Part shown: piece by piece, positions 1 through 8,962 of the stretch
How positions within the stretch are numbered: the first letter of the stretch is position 1
Layout: every line of letters starts with the position of its first letter
Assembly: GCA_023807065.1 (NCBI GenBank)
Contig: JAJJLU010000733.1
Span: 1 to 20,784, forward strand
Length of the DNA stretch: 20,784 nt
From: Isotricha intestinalis
Lineage: Eukaryota > Ciliophora > Litostomatea > Vestibuliferida > Isotrichidae
Direction: 5' to 3'
Notes under the pieces: generated by a model
Seen by the model: only the letters and a program-made list of their open reading frames with translations
What the model was told of the DNA's origin: nothing
The model's database searches: none
Made by a program: the position numbers and the translations under genes

Positions 1-1
1 G

Positions 2-2830
2 CCAAAAAATATAATTTTACCAAGTGGAACATTAAAAAAAATTTTAAATATAATTCAATTTCAATATTATCAAAAAGAATTTGATAAAATAAATAAATTA
101 ATAAATTCAATAGAATCAATCTCAGCTTGTGAAAAATTTAATGGAACAAATTTTTATCCTCATTGTAATAAAAACAAAGAACCAATTCATTCCTGTGGAA
201 GAAAATTATTTATATTAAATAATTATGAATATTTGCTTTGTTTAAATTGCAAAAAAATATATCGTCCAAAATTAATATTATTATATTGTAAAAATTGCTC
301 ATGTAATTTTTACTCAGGATTAGATAATTCAGTTAATGAAGAAGATAAAATATTTAAACCTGCAACTTGGGTTAAATATCATTGTAATGCAATAATAAAT
401 GATATAATGAAATGCCCAACTTGTCAAAATATAATATATTTAAATTTAAATAATTATAAATTATTATGTAAAAATTGTAAATATGAGATAGAACAAAATC
501 AAATGAAATGGAATTGCTTTATTTGTCAAAAAGAATTTATCAGTGAAGCTAAAATATATAATCCTTTTGAATATAAAATGATTAAAATTGCCCTTAAGGA
601 AACTTTATATAATATGATTGAAGCAAAACCTGATTTTGTTCCTTGTTGTAATTTAAGTCAAGAAGAAATTCAAAAGCATCAATTCGTTCATAAAAAAGAA
701 TGTAATGGATTAATTTATAAAGGATATATTGATGGTAGAAAAATTGTTGTTTGTGTTAAATGTCATATGTTAAATTATTTTGAATATCATAATTGGTTAT
801 GTCCTATTTGCAAAGAAAGATTTAGAATAAAAGATTATATTTATACTGGTAAAAGAAACAAAAGTGAAAATAGAAAATCAATTAAAAATAAAAGTGATGA
901 AAATAATAAAAATGATAATAATAATCAAGATAAAAATGGTGATAATGAAGATATAAAAAATAAAGATGAAAATGATGAAAAATTTAATGGAAGAAAATCT
1001 ACTCAAAGAAGAACTTCAAATTTTTTAAGCTTAAATAAAAGTTCTTTGACTGAAGTTAAGAAAGAATTTAATAAAAATATTCCAAAAAGAATGTTATCTA
1101 ATCAAATTAAATCTAAAGAAAATTATATAAATGATAAATCTGATGATAATAAAAAAGAAATTAATGATTTTAAGGAAAAAGATAACAATTATAATATAAC
1201 TAGCAGAAATAATAATTATATAAATCCTGTAATTAGAAAATCAAATTATGAAAAAAATCCTGTAAGGCAAACAAAAAAAAGATTATCTAATATAAGTATA
1301 AATTTAAATTTTAATTTGAATGTTGATAATAAAACACAAATTCCAAACCATTATGTTCCAATAAATATGAATTCAAATAATCTAATAAATTCTAGACAAA
1401 ATTTAAATTCAAGTGTTAATGTTAGTAATTTAAATATCACCAATAATAGTATATCAAATATTACAAGTAATAATACTATGTCAAATTTTAGTAATATTTC
1501 AAATAATATAAATAAATCAAAGGATAACTCACCTAATAATATAAATAGTAAAAATAATACAAACAATACAAATAATAGTAATAACAATACAAATAATAGT
1601 AACAACAATACAAATAATAGTAATAAATTAAATAATAACACTAATAATACAACTAACAGTAATATTAACACAAATAATACAAATAATAGTAATAACAATA
1701 CAAATAATAGTAATAAATTAAATAATAACACTAATAATACCAATAACAGTAATAATAATACAAATAATACCAATAATAGTAATAATAATACAAATAATAC
1801 AAATAACAGTAATAATAATACAAATAATATAAATAACAGTAATAATAATACAAATAATACAAATAACAGTAATAATAATACAAATAATATAAATAACAGT
1901 AATAATAATACAAACAACAATGTAAATAATATAAATTCAAATAATCCAATTAATAATAATAATACTCTCTCCCTAATAAAAGAAAATAAATTTAATAGTG
2001 ATGATTATAATATAATAGCTCAAATAGGAGAAGGAACATTTGGGAAGATTTATAAAGTAGAAGGTCCAAATAAAAAAAAATATGCAATGAAAAAAATATT
2101 AGCAAATTCAATATCAGAAATAAATGCATTACAATCAGAATATGAAATGTTACTTTCTTTAACTCCATATAATTTAAACTTAGTAAACATTCATGGAATA
2201 GAAACAAAAAAATTAGATAAAACAACTTTTGTAATGTATGTTTTAATGGATATAGCAATAAGAGATTGGGAAAAAGAAATATTATTACGTAATTCAAAGA
2301 AAAAATTTTATACTGAAAAAGAATTAATAACAATATTAAAAGAATTAATTCATACTTTTGCGGAATTACAAAGACATAAAATTTCTCATAGAGATATTAA
2401 ACCACAAAATATATTATTATTTCCAGATAATAAATTTAAAATATCTGATTTTGGAGAAGCTAAAGAATTAATGACAAATAATAGAGCAACAATAAAACAA
2501 ACAATTAGAGGAACTGAATTATATATGAGTCCTATTTTATTTAGAGCTTTGCAAAAAAAAAATATGAGTAAATATACTGAACATAATACTTTTAAAAGTG
2601 ATGTTTTTTCTCTTGGTTTATGTATTTTGTTCGCTTCCACTTTAACTTTTAATTCTTTATGTGAAATTAGAGAGTTAAATAATAGTAAAGATATTAAATT
2701 TATTTTAAAGAGATATTTAGAAAAAAAATATACAAATAAATTTAATGATTTTTTATTTTCAATGTTGGAAATAGATGAAAAATTCAGATGTGATTTTATT
2801 GAATTGGAAAAGAAAGCTGAGACTCTTTAA
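2..2830 (+). CDS. Zinc-ribbon Ser/Thr protein kinase, 5'-truncated
   Basis: This gene is cut by the left edge. The reading frame is open from base 2 and the first in-frame ATG (407) falls inside the zinc region at residue 136, so the true start is upstream; 942 residues are visible. The N-terminal quarter carries repeated CxxC/CxxxC knuckles (for example C80/C83, then CPTC, CKNC, CFIC, CVKC and CPIC), suggesting tandem zinc ribbons. An Asn/Ser/Thr low-complexity linker follows (about residues 515-655). The kinase domain starts near residue 670 with a GEGTFG loop at 676-681, ATP-binding Lys697, HRD at 796-798 followed by IKPQN, and DFG at 816-818. The APE motif is replaced by MSP in GTELYMSPILF. 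All catalytic residues are present, so it is probably an active Ser/Thr kinase. The DWEKEI and GTELYMSPILF stretches match, from memory, a kinase family abundant in ciliates. Substrate and location are unknown. It ends in TAA and converges on the next gene. Confidence 0.9.
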   Translation, partial: PKNIILPSGTLKKILNIIQFQYYQKEFDKINKLINSIESISACEKFNGTNFYPHCNKNKEPIHSCGRKLFILNNYEYLLCLNCKKIYRPKLILLYCKNCSCNFYSGLDNSVNEEDKIFKPATWVKYHCNAIINDIMKCPTCQNIIYLNLNNYKLLCKNCKYEIEQNQMKWNCFICQKEFISEAKIYNPFEYKMIKIALKETLYNMIEAKPDFVPCCNLSQEEIQKHQFVHKKECNGLIYKGYIDGRKIVVCVKCHMLNYFEYHNWLCPICKERFRIKDYIYTGKRNKSENRKSIKNKSDENNKNDNNNQDKNGDNEDIKNKDENDEKFNGRKSTQRRTSNFLSLNKSSLTEVKKEFNKNIPKRMLSNQIKSKENYINDKSDDNKKEINDFKEKDNNYNITSRNNNYINPVIRKSNYEKNPVRQTKKRLSNISINLNFNLNVDNKTQIPNHYVPINMNSNNLINSRQNLNSSVNVSNLNITNNSISNITSNNTMSNFSNISNNINKSKDNSPNNINSKNNTNNTNNSNNNTNNSNNNTNNSNKLNNNTNNTTNSNINTNNTNNSNNNTNNSNKLNNNTNNTNNSNNNTNNTNNSNNNTNNTNNSNNNTNNINNSNNNTNNTNNSNNNTNNINNSNNNTNNNVNNINSNNPINNNNTLSLIKENKFNSDDYNIIAQIGEGTFGKIYKVEGPNKKKYAMKKILANSISEINALQSEYEMLLSLTPYNLNLVNIHGIETKKLDKTTFVMYVLMDIAIRDWEKEILLRNSKKKFYTEKELITILKELIHTFAELQRHKISHRDIKPQNILLFPDNKFKISDFGEAKELMTNNRATIKQTIRGTELYMSPILFRALQKKNMSKYTEHNTFKSDVFSLGLCILFASTLTFNSLCEIRELNNSKDIKFILKRYLEKKYTNKFNDFLFSMLEIDEKFRCDFIELEKKAETL
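1559..1930 (+). repeat. Asn-codon minisatellite, 30-bp unit, inside the kinase ORF
   Basis: The DNA between the zinc ribbons and the kinase domain is a tandem repeat in register with the reading frame. From about 1736 to 1920 the period is exactly 30 bp, encoding units of the form NNSNNNTNN followed by T or I. A 47-bp block including an Asn-Lys-Leu-Asn variant occurs at 1604-1650 and again at 1694-1740. The offset is 90 bp, three units, so a larger duplication sits on top of the 30-bp one. The period is a multiple of three, so copy-number change preserves the frame. The leucine-rich minus-strand frames over this stretch are only its mirror. Confidence 0.9.
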
Positions 2831-3191
2831 AAAGAGAAAAAAAATTTTTTAAAAATTATGATTATAAACTTTAATTTTATAATTATAATTTTCTTAGATT
2901 TTTTAGTTAAAACATTTAATTAGTAATTTTATATTATGTTATTTCGTGATGAATATATATATGTATATAATCTGTCGACATTCATGATATTAATTTTTTC
3001 AACATGATGTTAAATATTTATTTTGTTTGAATCAATAATTTACTATTTATTTATTATGGGATTTAAATTTTTAAGAAAAAAAAGAAAAAATTTAATATAA
3101 TATATAAAATAATATAAAGGAAATAATAAAAAAACAATTATTTTAATAAAAAATTAAAGAAAAGTTTATCATAAAAAATTAAAACACATTT
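2831..3191. other. Convergent intergenic spacer
   Basis: This 361-bp AT-rich spacer separates the 3' ends of the kinase gene and the coiled-coil gene. It should hold both transcript 3' ends. I see no open frame of note, no RNA gene and no convincing terminator structure. The slightly less AT-rich stretch near 2940-3010 has no repeat partner that I could find. Confidence 0.6.
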
Positions 3192-4589
3192 TTAATTATT
3201 AATAATTCTATTTCCACTCGAAGCCAATCTATTATTATTTAAATTATAATTTCCTCCATAATCACTATAATTATTACTATAACTAAAACTTCTATTAAAA
3301 TTCATATCCTTATATCTTTTTTCTTCATTATTATCATAAACTCTTTTTAAACCATTAATAACATATTTATTAAATTCTAAATCATCAATAGGACAGGTTA
3401 TTGGATTATGTCTTAAATTAGAATCTCCTAAATAACTTATTCTTTGAGTATTAAAATTTTTACTATTTAAAAGACCAGAAAAACTTAAACTTTTATTTAA
3501 AACATATTGTTGTAAAGGTTTAGGTAAATTAGGATGTTTATAACTAGGCATCATTAATTGATCTTTATCAACACTATAATAATTATCTCTTATTTTTTTT
3601 AATTCTATTCTTTTTTCTTCACTTTGCTTATCTAATATATTTCTATAATTTTGTTGATCAGTTAATCTTTGTTTTCTCATTAAACGATCTATTTCTTTTT
3701 GTTTTTCATTATCTTCTTCATATTTCCTTAATATTTGTTGATTACTATTATATAATCTTGCTCTTTTTTCTCTATCTTTTAATTCGGCAATTCTTTTATT
3801 ATATTCTAAATCATTATTTACTTTAAAGACATCATCATTTTTTCCTCCATTTATATATTCATTATATCTAAGTGCATTATCATATATTTTATTATTTAAT
3901 TTATATATTTTGTCTTTATATTGATTATATGAATCAAATAATCTATTTTCTCTTTCATTTAATGTTTTTAAATTTTTTTCTATTTCTTGATTTCTTAACA
4001 TTTTTTCTTCTTCTTTTTTTCTATAAAAATTTAATAAATCTTCTTGTTGAAGTTGACGTAAATTTTCCTTTTTTTCTCTTTCAACTTCTTTTTCATGTTG
4101 AATTTCTTGTTGATAATTATTTATTCCATTAAGATAATCTTCATATGATTTTTTTCTCTAAAAATAATGATAATAATATTACTTGTTCATCTCTTTGTAA
4201 TTTTCTTAAATTTGCTTCTCTTTCGTTCCAAGCGTTAAATTCTTTAATAACAGCTTTTTGAGTCAATTTTTCATAATTATATCTCTAAAATGGAAAATAA
4301 TTATTTTAATTTTATTTTATTAACTTACATCATTCATTTGTTGAATTTTATGATATTCATGTTTTAATTCGTTTTCATTATTGACTGGAACTTTGTTTTG
4401 TTGACGTAAATTTATTAAATAATCTAAATCTTCTTTATATTTTATTCTTTGTAATTTTCTTAATTTTTCTTCATCATCAAAACCTATTCCTTCTTGAGTT
4501 TGAATATCTTTAATTAAATGAGAGTCTTTAGGTATTTGGAAATTTACATTTTGTTGAATATTTAAATTATTTTGATAAGATTGTTGCAT
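3192..4589 (-). CDS. Three-exon coiled-coil protein, function unknown
   Basis: Three exons on the minus strand encode 442 residues: exon 1 4589-4329 (87 codons), exon 2 4284-4183 (34 codons) and exon 3 4157-3192 (321 codons plus TAA). Unspliced, exon 1 runs into a stop two codons past a GTAAGT site, and exon 2 runs into TGA. Removing 44 and 25 nt, both in phase 0, restores one continuous highly charged frame. The start is bounded by an in-frame TAA two codons upstream. The protein is Lys/Glu/Gln/Asn-rich and mostly helical. It contains three LRKLQR-like motifs (residues 43-48, 113-118 and 154-159) and two Y-x3-L-D motifs (51-56, 292-297). No catalytic domain, signal peptide or membrane segment is visible. 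Such short-motif coiled coils are common among cilium and basal-body structural proteins, but that role is a guess. It is divergent from the gene at 5395. Confidence 0.85.
4158..4182 (-). other. Spliceosomal intron 2 (25 nt)
   Basis: On the minus strand this 25-nt intron starts GTAATA and ends TTTTTAG, after a complete CAA codon (phase 0). Reading through it meets TGA nine codons after the expected exon end. Removing 25 nt joins the frame exactly to the long downstream exon, and using the next AG (27 nt) leads to the same TGA. The size is typical of ciliate introns and too small for most other eukaryotes. Confidence 0.85.
4285..4328 (-). other. Spliceosomal intron 1 (44 nt)
   Basis: On the minus strand the intron begins GTAAGT and ends CCATTTTAG, after a complete GAT codon (phase 0). 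An alternative AG two bases further on would give a 46-nt intron and an immediate in-frame TAA, so the 44-nt form is preferred. It is far more AT-rich than the exons and contains in-frame stops. Confidence 0.85.
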
Positions 4590-5394
4590 TTTTTATTAAA
4601 TAAATTATTCTTTTTTATTTTTTACATTTTTTTAATTGTTTTATTTATTTTATTTTACTTTATTTTTATACTGTTAAAGATTCATATTTATAAATTATGA
4701 AATTTGGAATAATTACTTTATTCATTTATAATTACAGAAATATAAATTTGATTTATTTTTTAAAAATATATTCATAAGGATTAAACGAAACTTCATCATT
4801 ATTAATTTTAATTTTTATTAATAATTTAACTTTTTATGTCTATTTTGTTTGTTAAAATTTAAAAATGTGTTTATAATATAATTTATATTTTTCACTTCTA
4901 AATTAAATTGAAATTTAAATCGCAAATTTTTTTAATATAGTAATAAACAAAACTAGAACATAAAATAATTCTTTTCTGAACACAATCAAAAGAAAAATAA
5001 ATGATTTCTTAATTATCTTTAAATTTATTATTAAAATAAATCACATCAATCATTAATAATTTGATTATAAATATTTACTTTTTCTTCTTTTTAACCTTCA
5101 TTTTCTGTGATATAACTTTTTTTTAATTTTTGTTGAATATTTTCTATAAAAACTTTTACTCAAATTAAATATAGATTATCATTTTCTTTTTTCATCTTCT
5201 TGATATTTATCTTTTCTATAATTATTTAAATGAAAACATAAATTAATTTTTTTATTTATATTTTTCCTCATTAATTTATTTAAAAAATAAAAATTAAATA
5301 AGAAATTTAATTAATTAAAGTTAAAACTTAGATTATATAAAAAAAAATTATATCATTATTTTAATTTAAAAACATTTTTAAAAAAATTTAAATA
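4590..5394. other. Divergent intergenic region, presumed bidirectional promoter
   Basis: This 805-bp region is the largest spacer in the window and separates two divergently transcribed genes, so both promoters should lie here. It is almost entirely A/T with T-rich and A-rich patches, and I recognise no motif. The segment around 5040-5275 looks weakly coding on the minus strand (a 30-codon ORF starting near 5271, then charged Gln/Lys/Glu-rich stretches broken by TGA and TAA). I do not annotate it as a gene. Confidence 0.5.
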
Positions 5395-8300
5395 ATGAAA
5401 ATTAAAAATTCAAATTCAAAAACTAAAATAAAAACAGAAATAGATAGGGAATTAAATTGGAACAATAGATTTAATATAATGGAAGAAAAACAAAATTATA
5501 TATATAAGACTGATAATTATAATTATTTAAAACCAAAAAATTTGCGTTTAGAAACAAATCATAAAAATAAAATAATAAACAAAAAAGATTCAAAAGCAAA
5601 AAAAGTGAATAAAACTTCTTTAATGAATTCTAAAAGTTATAAAATTTTAAAGAAAAATCAAACTCCTGAAAAAAATCAAACTCAAAAGAAAGTATTAATA
5701 ATAAAAAACCCTTTATATGATAAAATAAAAGATTTATGGAATAAATTAGGAATTAATAAATTATATCAATTACTTTTTAATAATTTTTGTCTTAAATTAC
5801 CTTATAAATATATTGAAGGATTTTTAAATTATGAAATAAATCATTTAAGTTTAATTTATAATATATTATTTGATATCAATTCAAATATTGAAAAAAGAAA
5901 AAATATTATTTCAACAATTAAACAATTGAATATTGATTTAGAAAAAAATGAAAATTTAAATCAAATAATACAAAATATAATTTCTTTACTTAATGAATTA
6001 AGAATTATTTCTGTTTTAATTGTTGAAAATTATATTAAATTAAGAGAACAAATAGGATATGATTTATATGTTAATAAATTTGAAAATAATAGAATAAACT
6101 TTTATTATAAAGATTATTTAATTCAAATAAAAAATGATACTGATTTTTTGGCTTCTTCAAATTTATCTAAATTCTTTTCTTTTGCAAATGAAGGAGATCC
6201 ATTTTTAACATCAATTTCAAATAATCAAGATAGTGAAAAGTATATTTCAATTTCAATTGACAAAAATTTATTTGAAAGAATAAAAAAATGTCAATATATA
6301 TTATTAAATGAAATGCTCAATAATGAATTAATTAAAAATAATTCTAAAGACATAAATTATAATTCAAATTATTCTTTACCTACAAGTAAATCAAATAGTA
6401 AATTAAATAAAAGTTTTGATTCAAATAATTATATAAAAAATAATAAAAAACTAAGATTTCCTTCTCTTAAAAAAGAAACAATAATATCAATAAAATCATA
6501 TAATAACAATAACAAAAATTATACTATTAAAAAACAAATTCCAATAAATAATATTTTATCAAAAGGAAAGTCAAATAATTATAAATCTATAAGAACTCCA
6601 AGTTTAAAGAAAGGAAAATATGAAGAAAGTAAAAACGAATATAAAAAAGATAATTCAAAAGAAAAAATAGATTTTATATGTCAAAGAAAGAAAAATGATT
6701 TTAATCATAGAATCAATGAAAAAATTAAGAATAAAAATCATTATAAAAAAATTAATTTAAGTTCAAATAAAGATGATTCTTTAATTTCAGATGATTATAT
6801 TAATAAAACAATTTTTAATCATAAAATTGAGAATTTCTCAAAAAATAGTTTTTCAAAAAATGACTATTCTTCTGTTCAAACTTATACTTATAATAATAAT
6901 GAAAATAATTCAGATAATTTATCAAAAAATGAAGAAGAAGAAAAAAATTTAATCTCACATTTTATTAAAAATAATTCTGATAAAAATTTCCAAATTAAAG
7001 AAAAATATCCTTTGATTATTGAATTATATTCAGGAAAAATTTCTGATTTTATTAATTTATATAACAATATAATTAATCAAATTCCTGAAGAACAAAAAAT
7101 TGGTTTTCAAATTAACAATAATTTATATTCTCATTTAAAAGGAGTTTATCCAAAAATTTTATTAATAAAAGAGTTTAATAATATAAAAGGTTTATCAATA
7201 ATTTCCTATGACCCATTTCAAAGTTGTAAAAGTATAAAAATATTATTAATATGTACAATTGACCCATTAATTTTTTCATCAAGTTTAAAACAATTAATTA
7301 ACTTCATTAACGAGAATTTAGAATATGATGAAATAAAATTAGATTTATTTTATGGTAAAAAAAATAATCAATTTTATTTAATAGAATCTTTAGAAAAAAA
7401 AATAAAAGAAGATGCTAAATTTAAATGGATAAATATGGAAAATGATGGAAAAGACAGAAAAATAAAATATAAATATTCAAATCCAAATTTATCTCCTGAA
7501 TCTATTTTATATCAAAAAAGTAAAAATGTAATAGAATTAAAAACTGTTTGTATAATTTCTTTACATTCAATTAATGATATTTTAGAAAATACAACAAGAA
7601 AAATGAATGAATTAAATAATTTTGGTATTATGTCAATTATTGAAGAACTAATATTACAATATAATTTTAAAATAGAAGATAATAATTTAAATAGTAAATT
7701 TCTTGAATTTTTAAAAAATCTTAAACCGAATAAATTCAAAAAAATGACAAATGATTTTATTCAAAATTTATATGGTAATTCAAATAATATAATCTCATTT
7801 ATAAAAGAAAATTTAGATGAATTAAGTAATGAAATTTATCCTGATATTTTAAATAATGATGATTTAGGAGTTTCTTTAATGAAAATAGAATGTTCATTTG
7901 AAAATATAATTCAAACAAAAATAAATGGATATATTTATAATATTATTTATAGTGAAAATATTGAAATTTTTACTTATGACAGAAATGAAAATGAATATTT
8001 TTATTTTATTAGATCTACAAATGATAATCTTGCCTTTATAATATATGAATTAAATGAATATTCAAGTTTAAAAAATTTAATAAATTTGAATTCTGAACAA
8101 GATAATATTTATGATGAATTTCAGAGAATTTATAAAAATATGAATAATCAAAATTCAAAGTCTATGAAAAGAATTTTTATTCCTTCATTTAAAATTGAAA
8201 AATCAAATTTTCATAAAAAACCTTCTTTTTTAAATACTATTCAATTATCTAATAATGAAGATAATTATCAAATTACTTATTTAAATCAAGTGGAAAAATT

Positions 8301-8490
8301 TAATTTTTCAATTGAAAAAAGTAAAATTGGAAAATATAAATTATTATTTGATAATTTAAATGATGATTCTGATATTATAATTAAAAATAAGTTTCTAATG
8401 GTAATTATTAATACAGATCTTCTTTGTGATTTACAAATTCCAACTATTTCTTCTTTTATTGTTGAAAAAAATTTATGGGAAAGGGAATAA
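5395..8490 (+). CDS. Large protein with helical domain and possible GNAT-like fold
   Basis: This single-exon gene encodes 1031 residues. The ATG follows an in-frame TAA two codons upstream (5389-5391), and the gene ends in TAA. A basic, disordered N-terminus (1-105) is followed by a helical domain (about 105-235, starting DLWNKLG). A Ser/Asn/Lys-rich low-complexity stretch spans about 310-535. Residues about 537-700 alternate beta strands and helices in an order resembling a GCN5-related N-acetyltransferase: ILLIKEFNNIKGLSIISY, then ILLICTIDP, a long helix, DEIKLDLFYG, and a final FKWINMEND strand. The classical acetyl-CoA loop (Q/RxxGxG/A) is not evident, so it may be inactive. I recall ciliate proteins pairing a similar helical domain with such a fold, but cannot confirm that here. 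The C-terminal third is unrecognised. No membrane segment or signal peptide is visible. Confidence 0.8.
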   Translation: MKIKNSNSKTKIKTEIDRELNWNNRFNIMEEKQNYIYKTDNYNYLKPKNLRLETNHKNKIINKKDSKAKKVNKTSLMNSKSYKILKKNQTPEKNQTQKKVLIIKNPLYDKIKDLWNKLGINKLYQLLFNNFCLKLPYKYIEGFLNYEINHLSLIYNILFDINSNIEKRKNIISTIKQLNIDLEKNENLNQIIQNIISLLNELRIISVLIVENYIKLREQIGYDLYVNKFENNRINFYYKDYLIQIKNDTDFLASSNLSKFFSFANEGDPFLTSISNNQDSEKYISISIDKNLFERIKKCQYILLNEMLNNELIKNNSKDINYNSNYSLPTSKSNSKLNKSFDSNNYIKNNKKLRFPSLKKETIISIKSYNNNNKNYTIKKQIPINNILSKGKSNNYKSIRTPSLKKGKYEESKNEYKKDNSKEKIDFICQRKKNDFNHRINEKIKNKNHYKKINLSSNKDDSLISDDYINKTIFNHKIENFSKNSFSKNDYSSVQTYTYNNNENNSDNLSKNEEEEKNLISHFIKNNSDKNFQIKEKYPLIIELYSGKISDFINLYNNIINQIPEEQKIGFQINNNLYSHLKGVYPKILLIKEFNNIKGLSIISYDPFQSCKSIKILLICTIDPLIFSSSLKQLINFINENLEYDEIKLDLFYGKKNNQFYLIESLEKKIKEDAKFKWINMENDGKDRKIKYKYSNPNLSPESILYQKSKNVIELKTVCIISLHSINDILENTTRKMNELNNFGIMSIIEELILQYNFKIEDNNLNSKFLEFLKNLKPNKFKKMTNDFIQNLYGNSNNIISFIKENLDELSNEIYPDILNNDDLGVSLMKIECSFENIIQTKINGYIYNIIYSENIEIFTYDRNENEYFYFIRSTNDNLAFIIYELNEYSSLKNLINLNSEQDNIYDEFQRIYKNMNNQNSKSMKRIFIPSFKIEKSNFHKKPSFLNTIQLSNNEDNYQITYLNQVEKFNFSIEKSKIGKYKLLFDNLNDDSDIIIKNKFLMVIINTDLLCDLQIPTISSFIVEKNLWERE

Positions 8491-8962
8491 AATTTTCTTT
8501 TTAATATTATATTTTTTATATTATAATAAAAACTATAATTCAAAACCAAAATAAGAATTCAATAGATTGGATTTTTAAGGAATTTATATTAAGGGAATCA
8601 TAAATTTTTATTATAAATTTGGTTTTGAAATATTATTTTATAATTAATACTAATAATATTAATCATATAATATTTATTTTTTTTAACTAACTTAAAATTA
8701 AAGAAAAATATCTTAAATAATTGAAATATAATTTTTTTAAGTAATAATATTCATTTGTTAAAGGTAAATTTAAATTCTAAAAAAAGATTATATTATGAAT
8801 ACTTCTGATATAATAAAAACTCTATAATATTTTTATATTTTTCCAAAAATTTATTAAATAATTTTTGTAAAAATATAATAAATTCATATTAAACAGTCAA
8901 AAAAAAATAATTATAAAAAATTTATTATAATTAAAAAATAACTCCCAAATATAATTTAAAAA
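8491..8962. other. Tandem intergenic spacer upstream of first calpain
   Basis: This 472-bp spacer holds the 3' end of the preceding gene and the promoter of the first calpain. A 12-bp perfect inverted repeat (TTCAAAACCAAA at 8539-8550, its complement at 8618-8629) begins 49 bp after the stop codon. A second, smaller palindrome (CAAAAATT at 8844-8851, complement at 8860-8867) lies about 95 bp before the calpain ATG. No open frame or RNA gene is seen. Confidence 0.55.
8539..8629. repeat. 12-bp inverted repeat with 67-nt loop
   Basis: The arms TTCAAAACCAAA (8539-8550) and TTTGGTTTTGAA (8618-8629) are perfectly complementary and include two C:G pairs each beyond the A/T background. They lie just past the 1031-codon gene and may form a 3'-UTR hairpin. 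In DNA this AT-rich a chance match cannot be excluded. Confidence 0.4.

Noticed and set aside
233..235. TTG as a start codon for the kinase
   Set aside because: The frame continues open to the window edge, and the upstream residues include further Cys/His of the zinc region.
1351..1949. Leucine- and tyrosine-rich minus-strand open frames
   Set aside because: They are the complement of the Asn-codon repeat in the kinase gene; composition follows directly from the repeat.
3872..4132. Plus-strand hydrophobic open frame
   Set aside because: It lies antisense to exon 3 of the coiled-coil gene, whose spliced frame is much better supported.
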